The translations under genes and the position numbers were made by a program. Of a stretch of DNA of 64,000 nt, positions 34,906-42,960 are shown in pieces. Location of the stretch: the NCBI RefSeq assembly GCF_019599145.1, contig NZ_CP080647.1, positions 3,224,001 to 3,288,000 on the forward strand. Direction: 5' to 3'. Position 1 is the first letter of the stretch. Each line of letters opens with the position of its first letter. Under the pieces are notes generated by a model. It worked only from the letters and a program-made list of their open reading frames with translations, had not been told where the DNA came from and made no database searches. This stretch comes from Streptomyces akebiae. GTDB lineage: Bacteria; Actinomycetota; Actinomycetes; Streptomycetales; Streptomycetaceae.

Positions 34906-36602
34906 AACCCCGGCGGCTCCGTGTACACCCCCCACTCCTCGCGCAGCACCCCGCAGATCTCCCCCAACGTCGCCTCGGCCCGCACCGCGTCCAGCATCGG
35001 CCCGATCATGTTCACCCCACCCCGCGCCGCCGCGAGCATCGCGTCGAGCGCGGACCGCACCGCCGCCTCGTCCCGCGCCGTCTTCCGCCCCGCGAGCACC
35101 CGTACCTGCTCCCGCTCCACCTCATGGCTGACCCGCAGGATCTCCAGGTCCCCGGTCACGGACCCATGGTGGACATTGACCCCGACGACCCGCTTCTCCC
35201 CCTTCTCCAGCGCCTGTTGGTACCGGAAGGCGGACTCCGCGATCTCGCCGGTGAACCATCCGTCCTCGATCCCCCGCAGAATCCCGGACGTGATCGGCCC
35301 GATCGGATGCGTACCGTCCGGATGCGCCCGCAGCCCCCGCTCCTTGATCTGGTCGAAGATCTTCTCCGCGTCCGCCTCGATACGATCCGTCAGCTGCTCG
35401 ACGTACCACGAACCACCCAGCGGATCGGCCACGTTGGCGACCCCGGTCTCCTCCATGAGCACCTGCTGCGTCCGCAGCGCGATCTCCGCGGCCTGCTCGG
35501 AGGGCAGCGCCAACGTCTCGTCCAGCGCGTTGGTGTGCAGCGAGTTGGTCCCGCCGAGCACCGCCGACAGCGCCTCCACCGCCGTGCGCACCACGTTGTT
35601 GTACGGCTGCTGCGCGGTCAGCGAGACCCCGGCGGTCTGGGTGTGGAACCGCAGCCACTGGGCCTTCTCCGTCCGGGCCCCGTAGACGTCCCGCATCCAC
35701 CGCGCCCAGATCCGGCGCGCCGCGCGGAACTTGGCGATCTCCTCGAAGAAGTCGACGTGCGCGTCGAAGAAGAAGGACAGGCCGGGCGCGAACACGTCGA
35801 CGTCCAGCCCCCGGCTGAGCCCCAGCTCCACGTACCCGAAGCCGTCCGCGAGCGTGTACGCCAGCTCCTGCGCGGCCGTGGCCCCGGCCTCGCGGATGTG
35901 GTAGCCGGAGACGGAGAGCGGCTTGTACGCGGGGATCTCCGCCGCGCAGTGCTCCATGAGGTCACCGATGAGGCGCAGGTGCGGCTCGGGCTGGAAGAGC
36001 CACTCCTTCTGCGCGATGTACTCCTTGAAGATGTCGGTCTGGAGGGTGCCGTTGAGCACCCCCGGGTCGACGCCCTGCCGCTCGGCGGCGACGAGGTACA
36101 TGCAGAAGACGGGGACGGCGGGACCGCTGATCGTCATGGAGGTGGTGACGTCGCCCAGCGGGATGTCCTCGAACAGGACCTCCATGTCGGCGGCGGAGTC
36201 GACGGCGACCCCGCAGTGCCCCACCTCACCGAGCGAGCGCGGATCGTCGGAGTCCCGCCCCATCAGTGTCGGCATGTCGAACGCGACGGACAGCCCTCCG
36301 CCCCCGTTGGCGAGGATCGTCTTGTAGCGCTCGTTCGTCTGGCGCGCGTTGCCGAATCCCGCGAACTGGCGGATCGTCCAGGTCCGCCCCCGGTAGCCGG
36401 TCGGATACAGCCCGCGGGTGAAGGGGTACTCCCCCGGCCAGCCGATCCGCTCGAACCCCTCGTACACGTCCCCCGGCCGGGGTCCGTACACGGGCTCCAC
36501 CGGATCCCCCGAGAGCGTCGTGAAGTCGGCCTCCCGCTTACGCGCGGAGTCGTAACGGTGCTGCCAGCGGCGGCGGCCCTCTTCGATGGCGTCAGCGTCC
36601 AT
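34902..36602 (-). CDS. icmA: Isobutyryl-CoA mutase large subunit
   Basis: The 566-aa protein belongs to the adenosylcobalamin-dependent methylmalonyl-CoA mutase family, alpha-type without the B12 domain. The substrate-selecting residues are Phe80 (TIRQFAGFGN) and Gln198 (YIAQKEW), which distinguish isobutyryl-CoA mutase from methylmalonyl-CoA mutase (Tyr and Arg). It interconverts isobutyryl- and n-butyryl-CoA with the small B12-binding subunit IcmB, not encoded here. The message seems leaderless: TAAATT is 6 nt before the ATG, overlapping a 22-bp palindrome. The stop TAG (34904-34902) is formed by the MITE end. It links valine catabolism with polyketide precursor supply. Confidence 0.93.
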   Translation of the reverse strand: MDADAIEEGRRRWQHRYDSARKREADFTTLSGDPVEPVYGPRPGDVYEGFERIGWPGEYPFTRGLYPTGYRGRTWTIRQFAGFGNARQTNERYKTILANGGGGLSVAFDMPTLMGRDSDDPRSLGEVGHCGVAVDSAADMEVLFEDIPLGDVTTSMTISGPAVPVFCMYLVAAERQGVDPGVLNGTLQTDIFKEYIAQKEWLFQPEPHLRLIGDLMEHCAAEIPAYKPLSVSGYHIREAGATAAQELAYTLADGFGYVELGLSRGLDVDVFAPGLSFFFDAHVDFFEEIAKFRAARRIWARWMRDVYGARTEKAQWLRFHTQTAGVSLTAQQPYNNVVRTAVEALSAVLGGTNSLHTNALDETLALPSEQAAEIALRTQQVLMEETGVANVADPLGGSWYVEQLTDRIEADAEKIFDQIKERGLRAHPDGTHPIGPITSGILRGIEDGWFTGEIAESAFRYQQALEKGEKRVVGVNVHHGSVTGDLEILRVSHEVEREQVRVLAGRKTARDEAAVRSALDAMLAAARGGVNMIGPMLDAVRAEATLGEICGVLREEWGVYTEPPGF

Positions 36603-36610
36603 GAGACCAA

Positions 36611-36632
36611 TTTACTAGGACGTCCTAGTAAA
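36611..36632. promoter_or_regulatory. 22-bp perfect palindrome between icmA and the DUF3817 gene
   Basis: The half-site TTTACTAGGAC is followed directly by its complement with no spacer. It begins 9 bp from the icmA start codon and overlaps the predicted -10 (TAAATT), so bound protein should repress icmA; it is 64 bp from the divergent DUF3817 start. The MarR regulator at 37049-37558 is the nearest candidate binder. Confidence 0.65.
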
Positions 36633-36696
36633 CGACAGCGACGCAGGCCAGGACGCGCGCGCGGGGCGCCGAGAAGCACCCGTTACGCTCGACGCC

Positions 36697-37038
36697 ATGA
36701 AGAAGAGCGTCTTGACCCGCTACCGGGTGATGGCCTACGTCACCGCCGTACTGCTGATCCTGCTGACGGTGGGCGTGATCGGGAAGCGTCTGCTGGGCCT
36801 CGACGGCTTCGACGGCTTCGTCACCGTGGTCGGCTTCGCCCACGGCTGGCTGTACGTGCTGTACCTGGTCTTCGCCTTCGACCTCGGCAGCAAGGCGAAG
36901 ATGCCGCTGGGCCGTCTCGCCTGGGTGCTGCTCGCCGGCACCGTGCCCACGGCCGCCTTCTTCGTGGAACGCAAGGTCAGCCGCGAGGTCGAGCCGCTGA
37001 TCATCAAGGAGACGGCCCCGAACCCGGCCGCCGCCTGA
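36697..37038 (+). CDS. DUF3817 small membrane protein
   Basis: The 113-aa protein has three hydrophobic segments (about 12-30, 41-62, 74-90) and the DUF3817 pattern GFAHGWLYVLYLVFAFDL and GTVPTAAFFVERKV. ATG 36697 lies 7 nt after TACGCT, so the mRNA is probably leaderless. Family function is unknown. A paralogue occurs at 40241-40585. It is convergent with a MarR gene, 10 bp apart. Confidence 0.85.
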   Translation: MKKSVLTRYRVMAYVTAVLLILLTVGVIGKRLLGLDGFDGFVTVVGFAHGWLYVLYLVFAFDLGSKAKMPLGRLAWVLLAGTVPTAAFFVERKVSREVEPLIIKETAPNPAAA

Positions 37039-37048
37039 CCGTCTCCGG

Positions 37049-37558
37049 TCAGCTCTCCTCGAAGTCCCCCGCCGCCACCCGCAGGGGCCTGAGCATCGCG
37101 AAGATCTCCGCGCACTCCTCGGCGTCGTAGGCGCCGAGGCCGAAGTCCATGGCCATGAGGTCACGGGTGGCGGCGTCGCATACCTCGCGGCCCTTGTCGG
37201 TGATGGAGGCGAGGGTGCCCCGGCCGTCGTTGGGGTTCGGGCGCTTGTCGACCAGGCCGGACCTGACCAGGCGGTCGACGGTGTTCGTCACGGACGTGGG
37301 GTGCACCATGAGGCGCTCGCCGATCTTGGACATCGGCAGCTCGCCCTTCTGCGAGAAGGTGAGCAGCACGAGGGCCTCGTAGCGCGCGAACGTCAGCCCG
37401 TACGGCTTGACCACCGCGTCGACCTCCGCCAGCAGGATCTGCTGGGCACGCATGATCGACGTGATCGCGGCCATGGAAGGGACGTTTCCCCAGCGCTGCT
37501 TCCAGTGCTCGTCGGCGCGCGAGATGGGGTCGAAGGAGAGGCTGAGCGGCTTCGGCAC
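37049..37558 (-). CDS. MarR-family transcriptional regulator
   Basis: The 169-aa protein has a MarR winged HTH: GLTFARYEALVLLTFSQKGE, MSKIGERLMVHPTSVTNTVD and the wing KRPNPNDGRGTLASITDKG. GTG 37558 is 7 nt from TAAGGT (37571-37566), again a leaderless pattern. It lies beside DUF3817 and icmA and may bind the 22-bp palindrome there (inference from proximity). MarR proteins usually repress and respond to small carboxylic or CoA-linked ligands. Confidence 0.9.
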   Translation of the reverse strand: MPKPLSLSFDPISRADEHWKQRWGNVPSMAAITSIMRAQQILLAEVDAVVKPYGLTFARYEALVLLTFSQKGELPMSKIGERLMVHPTSVTNTVDRLVRSGLVDKRPNPNDGRGTLASITDKGREVCDAATRDLMAMDFGLGAYDAEECAEIFAMLRPLRVAAGDFEES

Positions 37559-37646
37559 GGCATCGACCTTACCGGCCGGTCATATGCTGGTCAGCCCCGT
37601 CTCGCCTTTCGGTCGCCCCACGCTCCCTCGAAACGGCCCCGGCGCC

Positions 37647-38279
37647 TCAACGGCCAACGGCCTTCCGCAGTTGGTGCCTGACCGCCCGCTGCGCCACGGG
37701 CCCGAGGCCGTCGAGTGCGGCGGCGAGCGCCGCGAGCTGCTCCAGCGCCCCCAACGCCTCTCCCGCCCCCTCCGGATCGACCCCCTCGTACAGCTCCAGC
37801 CCCACGAACGACGCCGCCACCGCCCGTGCCAGCCCTCCCGCGTCGGCGAACTCCCCGAGTGGCGAGGCCGCGAGCACCCGTCGCAGCACCCCCTCGACCT
37901 CCGCGATCCACAGGTCCAGCCCGGCGGCCGTCGCCGGCGCCAGCCGCGGATGGGTCTGCGCCCCCGCGAGGAGCTGCCCCAGCACGGCCACATGTCCCGC
38001 CGCGCGCTCCTCCACATGCATCTCCCGCCCGAAGGCCAGCAGTTCGGAGAGCGAGCCGATCGCCGCCATCCGTTCCCGGTGGCGGGCGACCCGCTGCTCC
38101 GCCCCGTACCGGCAGGCCGCCGCGAGGAGTTCGTCCACGGACCCGAAGTGGTAGAAGACGAGCGCCTGGTTCACCCCGGCGGTCGCGGCGATCGTACGGG
38201 CGGACGTCTTGGCGATCCCCTGCTCGACGAGCGTGCGCAGCGCGCCCTCCAGCAGCTTCGTCCGGGTCGCCGCGCTCAC
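37647..38279 (-). CDS. TetR-family regulator, third gene of the DUF4166 operon
   Basis: The 210-aa protein has the HTH TSARTIAATAGVNQALVFYHFG near the N-terminus and a helical ligand domain. Its GTG overlaps the TGA of the DUF4166 gene (38276-38279), so it is translated with it. Two matching palindromes, TTGAGC-GACT-GCTCAA and a longer version, lie on the operon promoter at 39787-39846 and are its likely autoregulatory operators. Confidence 0.9.
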   Translation of the reverse strand: MSAATRTKLLEGALRTLVEQGIAKTSARTIAATAGVNQALVFYHFGSVDELLAAACRYGAEQRVARHRERMAAIGSLSELLAFGREMHVEERAAGHVAVLGQLLAGAQTHPRLAPATAAGLDLWIAEVEGVLRRVLAASPLGEFADAGGLARAVAASFVGLELYEGVDPEGAGEALGALEQLAALAAALDGLGPVAQRAVRHQLRKAVGR

Positions 38280-39016
38280 GCGCGCGCCTCCTCACGGACC
38301 GGCCGCAACCCGGGCCGGACCCCGCACACCCGGACGTCCTGGTAGGTAGCGGCGAAAGAGCCCTCGTAGCCGAAGAGCGGCCCGAAGTGCCGGTTCACCA
38401 CCCGCACCCGGATGCGGAAACGTCCCGTCCGCTCGTCGAACCGCTCCCGCACCTCCGCCTCACCGCCGATGAGTTCGGGGACGCGGACGTCGACCGGCCC
38501 CTCCCGGAAGCGGTGCTCTCCTGAGCGGATCAGCAGTGACCCGTCGGGCTCCGCACGGAAGTGCGGGTCGCTGGCGAGGTGCTGGTGGGTGCCGAGGTAG
38601 TCGAGGACCCGGTCGCCCTCGGGACCCAGCACCATCTGGGCGTCGAACCGGCGGGACCGGCCGGGCAGGTCGAAGGTACGCACGAAAGTCACCGTCTCAC
38701 GGCCGAAACCGTCGGCGTACGGCACGTTCTCGATGGTGAAGGGCACGTGCCGCCCCTCGCGCGGGACGAGGATGTTCCGGGTGCCTCCGAGGGCGAGGAA
38801 CGGTTTCACCAGGCCCCGCCCGTGCCAGATGCGGTCCATCACACCCCGGCCCGTGCACGACTGCCCGCTCGCCAGTCCGACCGAGAAGCGGCGCCGCAAC
38901 TCGGGATGCAGCCGGTCGAAGTCCGCGCCCATGGCCGTACGGAAGATCGAGGCGTGGGCCGGCGAAGTGGCGGGGGACGGGGCGCTCCCCGGAGTCGTGG
39001 CGTCCATGCCGCTCAT
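38276..39016 (-). CDS. DUF4166 domain protein
   Basis: The 246-aa protein (ATG 39016, overlapping the previous TGA in an ATGA) matches DUF4166: FDRLHPELRRRFSVG, GRGLVKPFLALGGTRNILVP, FDAQMVLGPEGDRVLDYLGT and the C-terminal RVRVVNRHFGPLFGYEGSF. DUF4166 domains often accompany SDR-type or saccharopine-dehydrogenase-like enzymes, but here it is alone. Function unknown; no catalytic motif is evident. Middle gene of the operon with an SRPBCC-like membrane protein and TetR. Confidence 0.85.
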   Translation of the reverse strand: MSGMDATTPGSAPSPATSPAHASIFRTAMGADFDRLHPELRRRFSVGLASGQSCTGRGVMDRIWHGRGLVKPFLALGGTRNILVPREGRHVPFTIENVPYADGFGRETVTFVRTFDLPGRSRRFDAQMVLGPEGDRVLDYLGTHQHLASDPHFRAEPDGSLLIRSGEHRFREGPVDVRVPELIGGEAEVRERFDERTGRFRIRVRVVNRHFGPLFGYEGSFAATYQDVRVCGVRPGLRPVREEARA

Positions 39017-39759
39017 CCCTCCAGGGTCGCGAGCAGCCGGGGCGCACGCGCGCGTGCGGGTGCGGTCCGCACGCAGCGGCGGGCGGACGGGGTGCCGGGC
39101 AGGGGCGGTACCAGCAGGGCGGCCAGGACCGCCGACACGGCCAGGACCGGAGTCGCGAACAGCGCGAGCGGCGCCAGGACGCCCGCCGGGTCCCCCAGCG
39201 CCCCGTACGCGAGCCCGGCGCAGGCGGCCGCGATCGTGAGCACTCGGACGACCGCCTCGGCGAGCCAGCGCCGCAGGGCCCGTTCGGGAGTGATGTCCCG
39301 CTCCAGCCACAGGCGGAGGCGGTCGAAGGACCAGGCGGTGGCCCAGCCCATGAGCGGGCGGAACAGCACCCGGTCGGCGAGGGCGCCCGGGCGGCCCCAG
39401 CGGGGCCGGTAGTCGTAGCCCGTGAGGAAGCGGACGCCCTCACCGTCCGGGACGTAGCGCCAGTAGCCGCTGCCCTCGGCGATCAGGGAGAGCGGGTGCG
39501 GCGAGGCGAACCGCAGCGCGGAGGTCCGGGTGCCGTCCGGCCGCTCCCTCTCCCCGGCCGAGACCCCGGTCCCGGCGACCGTCACACCGGGGAGCACGCG
39601 GGTGGCGTACCGGAAGCGCTGCGGCTCGCCCGCCGCCCGTGGGAGGTGGTCGATCTCCGTGAAGCGGAGGTCCCACCGCTGGTGGAGGGCCGGGTCCTGG
39701 GTGCGGGCCCACACCTCCCCCAGGTCCGCCCGTACTCGTGCCTCGATGTAGAGCCCCAT
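39013..39759 (-). CDS. SRPBCC-like protein with C-terminal membrane segments
   Basis: The 248-aa product starts MGLYIEARVRADLGEVWART with an SRPBCC/polyketide-cyclase-like lipid-binding fold to about 155 (RWDLRFTEIDHLP, GSGYWRYVPDGEGVRFLTGYDY), then two hydrophobic segments at about 168-215 and a basic tail. It is the first gene of the three-gene operon. A lipid- or ligand-handling role at the membrane is an inference from the fold. It is transcribed from a promoter covered by TetR operators. Confidence 0.75.
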   Translation of the reverse strand: MGLYIEARVRADLGEVWARTQDPALHQRWDLRFTEIDHLPRAAGEPQRFRYATRVLPGVTVAGTGVSAGERERPDGTRTSALRFASPHPLSLIAEGSGYWRYVPDGEGVRFLTGYDYRPRWGRPGALADRVLFRPLMGWATAWSFDRLRLWLERDITPERALRRWLAEAVVRVLTIAAACAGLAYGALGDPAGVLAPLALFATPVLAVSAVLAALLVPPLPGTPSARRCVRTAPARARAPRLLATLEG

Positions 39760-39786
39760 CCGTGTTCCCCCGGGCCGGTGAAGTTT

Positions 39787-39846
39787 TTGAGCGACTGCTC
39801 AATGTGGTGGGCACGACCGTACCCCGGTTTGAGCGATCGCTCAAAC
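39787..39846 (-). promoter_or_regulatory. Operon promoter with two TetR operators
   Basis: Operator 1, TTGAGC-GACT-GCTCAA, is at 39787-39802; operator 2, GTTTGAGCGATCGCTCAAAC, a perfect 20-bp palindrome, is at 39827-39846. On the minus strand a promoter TTGAGC (39844-39839), 17-bp spacer and TACGGT (39821-39816) is embedded: operator 2 covers the -35, operator 1 the early transcribed region. This is a strong autorepression layout for the TetR gene of the operon. Confidence 0.7.
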
Positions 39847-39953
39847 GGCGGGACATGAGAGAACCCCGATCCGGAGGGATCGGGGTTCCCGGGAGCCGCG
39901 ACAACGTGCCCGCGGCCGGCCACGACACCTTCGCGCCTGTGCGCCTGCGCGCG

Positions 39954-40244
39954 CTACGACAGGTGGCGTTCCACCGTCTCCACCTTGGAGGTGAGGCCGT
40001 CCGTGACGCCGGGGCGGATGTCGGCCTTGAGGACGAGGGAGACGCGGGGCGCGCGCTCCTCGACGGCGGCGACGGCTCGGCGCACGACGTCCATGACCTC
40101 GTCCCAGTCACCCTCTATCGAGGTGAACATGGCGTCGGTCCGGTTCGGCAGACCCGATGCACGGACGACCCGTACGGCCTCGGCGACGTACTCCCCCACG
40201 TCCTCGCCGACGCCGAGAGGGGTCACGGAGAAGGCGACGATCAC
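39954..40244 (-). CDS. MTH1187/UPF0045-family (thiamine-binding-like) protein
   Basis: The 96-aa protein begins [20 protein letters not shown] and contains [20 protein letters not shown] and [11 protein letters not shown], the ferredoxin-like fold of MTH1187/YkoF relatives that bind thiamine or related pyrimidines. Its GTG overlaps the stop of the DUF3817 gene by 4 bp, so the two are coupled. Exact role unknown. Confidence 0.85.
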   Translation of the reverse strand: MIVAFSVTPLGVGEDVGEYVAEAVRVVRASGLPNRTDAMFTSIEGDWDEVMDVVRRAVAAVEERAPRVSLVLKADIRPGVTDGLTSKVETVERHLS

Positions 40245-40585
40245 GCGTTCACGACCCCTTCCTTGCGGGCCCGGGTCGCGATCACCGCGTCCTCGGCCTC
40301 GCGCCGCAGCTTGCGGTCGGCGAAGAAGCCGCCGGTGGGCAGGACGGAGAGGGCGAAGTAGAGCGCGGCGGTCTTCAGCGACCACTTCGTACGGTTCCAG
40401 GCGTCGGCCCAGAAGATCAGGTACAGGATGAAGAGGATGGCGTGGACCCAGCCCATCACGGGCACCGCGTTGAACTCCGTGGTCCGCTTCAGCACCGAGC
40501 AGACGAGCAGCAGCAGGAAGGAGACGGCCTCGGGGGCGGAGACGAGGCGCAGGCGGCGGAGGGCGGAGACGGTCTTTATGTCCAC
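40241..40585 (-). CDS. DUF3817 small membrane protein
   Basis: The 114-aa protein has hydrophobic segments at about 18-35, 43-62 and 72-90 and the family pattern [19 protein letters not shown] and [18 protein letters not shown]. It is a distant paralogue of the protein encoded at 36697-37038. It is coupled to the downstream MTH1187-type gene. Function unknown. Confidence 0.85.
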   Translation of the reverse strand: MDIKTVSALRRLRLVSAPEAVSFLLLLVCSVLKRTTEFNAVPVMGWVHAILFILYLIFWADAWNRTKWSLKTAALYFALSVLPTGGFFADRKLRREAEDAVIATRARKEGVVNA

Positions 40586-40734
40586 GGGTCACCTTCGGTC
40601 TTTGTGAACGGAAGCACAAGCTCGGGCCCATTCTGACATCCGGCGTTCCCGGGAGGTCCCCTAGGGTCCTTTCAGGGTCGAGATCCCCCTCTGGGCCCTG
40701 TCCTGTCCGGCCATCGGCCGGTTAACGTCACCCC

Positions 40735-41373
40735 GTGGCAATGTTCCGACTTCAAGGCAGCAAAGTGCTGGCCGTCGACATGACCGGGGACGCCGTGAAG
40801 GCGAAGAACGGATCGATGGTCGCCTACGACGGCCAGATGACGTTCAAGAAGCTCAGCGGCGGCGGTGAGGGTCTGCGCGGGATGGTGACGCGCCGCCTCA
40901 CGGGCGAACAGATGACGTTGATGGAGGTGACCGGGCAAGGGACCTGCTGGTTCGCGGACCGGGCCTCCGAGATCAACCTCGTGAATCTTCAGGGGGACAA
41001 GCTGTACGTGGAGTCGAGCAATCTGCTCGCGACGGACTCCGGGCTGCGGACGGGCACGAGCTTCACGGGGCTGCGCGGCGCCTCGCAGGGCAACGGCCTG
41101 TTCACCACGACAATCGAGGGCCACGGCCAGGCGGCGATCATGTCCGACGGCCCGGCGGTGGTGCTGCGGGTGAGTCACCAGTACCCGCTGACGGTGGACC
41201 CGGGGGCGTACATCGCGCACCAGGGCAACCTCCAGCAGTCCTTCCAGTCCGGTGTGACGTTCCGCACGTTCATGGGCGAGGGCGGCGGCGAGGCCTTCCA
41301 GATCCGCTTCGAGGGCGACGGGCTCGTCTACGTCCAGCCCAGCGAGCGCAACACGGTGGCGGGGGACGTCTGA
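40735..41373 (+). CDS. AIM24-family protein, copy 1
   Basis: The 212-aa protein starts at GTG 40735, 6 nt after TAACGT, a leaderless pattern. It shows the AIM24 beta-helix repeats KNGSMVAYDGQMTFKK, ADRASEINLVNLQGDKLYVE and NGLFTTTIEGHGQAAIM. Bacterial AIM24 proteins are of uncertain function; the related TerD neighbourhood and mitochondrial AIM24 suggest a structural or membrane-linked role. Copies 2 and 3 follow immediately. Confidence 0.88.
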   Translation: MAMFRLQGSKVLAVDMTGDAVKAKNGSMVAYDGQMTFKKLSGGGEGLRGMVTRRLTGEQMTLMEVTGQGTCWFADRASEINLVNLQGDKLYVESSNLLATDSGLRTGTSFTGLRGASQGNGLFTTTIEGHGQAAIMSDGPAVVLRVSHQYPLTVDPGAYIAHQGNLQQSFQSGVTFRTFMGEGGGEAFQIRFEGDGLVYVQPSERNTVAGDV

Positions 41374-41374
41374 C

Positions 41375-42025
41375 ATGGCCTTCCGTGAGATCAACTCGAA
41401 GATGATCGAGGCGACCGTGATGCCGGGCCAGCGGCTGTTCAGCCAGCGCGGCGCGATGCTCGCCTACAAGGGCGAGGTCTCGTTCACGCCCAACATGCAG
41501 GGCGGGCAGGGCGGTATCGCGTCGATGATCGGCCGCCGGGTGGCGGGGGAGGCGACCCCGCTGATGACCGTCGAGGGCAGCGGCACGGTCCTGTTCGGAC
41601 ACGGCGGTCACCACATCCAGGTGATCAACCTGACCGGCGAGACCCTCTACGTCGAGGCCGACCGGCTGCTGGCCTTCGACGGCACCCTCCAGCAGGGCAC
41701 GATGTTCATGGGCTCGCAGGGCGGCGTCATGGGCATGGTGCGGGGCCAGGTGACGGGCCAGGGCCTGTTCACCACGACCCTCAAGGGCCACGGCGCCGTC
41801 GCCGTCATGGCGCACGGCGGGGTGATCGAGGTCCCGATCACCCCCCAGCGCCCGGTCCATGTCGACCCGCAGGCGTACGTGGCGCACCACGGCGACGTAC
41901 GCAACAAGCTGTCCACCGCTCTCGGCTGGCGCGACATGGTGGGCCGGGGCTCCGGCGAGGCGTTCCAGCTGGAGCTGAGCGGCAGTGGTGCGGTGTACGT
42001 CCAGGCCTCGGAGGAGAAGCTGTGA
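41375..42025 (+). CDS. AIM24-family protein, copy 2
   Basis: The 216-aa protein begins 1 bp after the first copy ends (ATG 41375) and carries QRGAMLAYKGEVSFTPN, GHHIQVINLTGETLYVEADR and QGLFTTTLKGHGAVAVM, clearly paralogous to its neighbours. It contains a Gly/Met-rich insert (about 105-125, GSQGGVMGMVRGQ). Its stop overlaps the start of copy 3. The three probably form a hetero-oligomer (inference). Confidence 0.88.
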   Translation: MAFREINSKMIEATVMPGQRLFSQRGAMLAYKGEVSFTPNMQGGQGGIASMIGRRVAGEATPLMTVEGSGTVLFGHGGHHIQVINLTGETLYVEADRLLAFDGTLQQGTMFMGSQGGVMGMVRGQVTGQGLFTTTLKGHGAVAVMAHGGVIEVPITPQRPVHVDPQAYVAHHGDVRNKLSTALGWRDMVGRGSGEAFQLELSGSGAVYVQASEEKL

Positions 42026-42825
42026 GCATGTACGGGGCCCCGGTCGCCGGCCCGACCGTCTTCGACCCGATGACGCTGCCGTCGGACGACAACGTCAACA
42101 ACTACACCTTCTGCGTGGAGCTCAAGGGGAGCCAGTGGTTCCTGCAGAAGGGCAAGATGATCGCCTACTACGGCCAGATGGAGTTCAACGGCATCGGGCA
42201 CGGCGGACTCGATCGCCTCGTCCGCTCCTCGTTCCATTCGCCTCTGCACGCGAGCGACTGGGTCGTGGCCCAGGGATCCGGCAAGATGCTCCTCGCCGAC
42301 CGGGCCTTCGACGTCAATTCGTATGACTTGGAGGACGGCAACCTGACCATTCGCTCGGGCAACCTCCTCGCTTTTCAGCCAAGTCTCGCGATGAAGCAGT
42401 CGATCGTCCCGGGCTTCCTGACCCTCATCGGCACGGGCAAGTTCGTGGCGGCCTCCAACGGCCCGGTGGTGTTCATGGAACCCCCCATCCGGGTCGACCC
42501 GCAGGCCCTGGTCGGGTGGGCCGACTGCCCCTCGCCGTGCCACCACTACGACCACGGCTACATGACAGGTGTCATGGGCGGTCTACGTGCGATGACGGGG
42601 ATCGGCGGGGCGTCCGGCGAGGAGCACCAGTTCGAGTTCGTCGGGGCGGGCACGGTGTTGCTCCAGTCCTCCGAGACCCTCATGGCCGAGCAGGCCACGG
42701 GCATGGTCCCGCACGAGCCGGGCGTACCCGGCGGCGGCGGGGTACCCGGGCATCACGGACAGCCGGCGGGGGCACCGCGCCTTCCCGGACAGCTGGGGGA
42801 CCTCCAGCGTCGCTTCGGGCTGTGA
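42022..42825 (+). CDS. AIM24-family protein, copy 3
   Basis: The 267-aa protein (GTG 42022, 4-bp overlap with copy 2) is the most divergent copy: KGKMIAYYGQMEFNG, ADRAFDVNSYDLEDGNLTIR and SPCHHYDHGY with clustered His and Cys that could bind a metal. A Pro/Gly-rich C-terminal tail (about 235-267) is unique to it. It ends the operon. Confidence 0.87.
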   Translation: MSMYGAPVAGPTVFDPMTLPSDDNVNNYTFCVELKGSQWFLQKGKMIAYYGQMEFNGIGHGGLDRLVRSSFHSPLHASDWVVAQGSGKMLLADRAFDVNSYDLEDGNLTIRSGNLLAFQPSLAMKQSIVPGFLTLIGTGKFVAASNGPVVFMEPPIRVDPQALVGWADCPSPCHHYDHGYMTGVMGGLRAMTGIGGASGEEHQFEFVGAGTVLLQSSETLMAEQATGMVPHEPGVPGGGGVPGHHGQPAGAPRLPGQLGDLQRRFGL

Positions 42826-42842
42826 GCGGTAGTCTGCGGAGT

Positions 42843-42884
42843 GTGACATCGAACGTGTGCGCGTCGTCATGCCTCAACCCGTAA
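42843..42884 (+). CDS. Possible leaderless 13-aa Cys-containing ORF upstream of marR
   Basis: GTG 42843 lies 7 nt after TAGTCT (42830-42835) and encodes MTSNVCASSCLNP before TAA. Short leaderless peptides with Cys or other limiting residues are known regulatory leaders in actinobacteria. It would sit at the head of a transcript into marR, which however has its own TAGACT element at 42949. No homologue check was possible. Confidence 0.35.
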   Translation: MTSNVCASSCLNP

Positions 42885-42960
42885 GACCCGACCTGTCCGC
42901 ACGAGTGACACACCGAACCCTCACTAGTTCGCCTTTCAACCTTTTAGGTAGACTTCATTC

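Noticed and set aside
36603..36696. Cobalamin riboswitch for the B12-dependent icmA
   Set aside because: Only 94 bp separate the two divergent starts and the message seems leaderless, leaving no room for a riboswitch.
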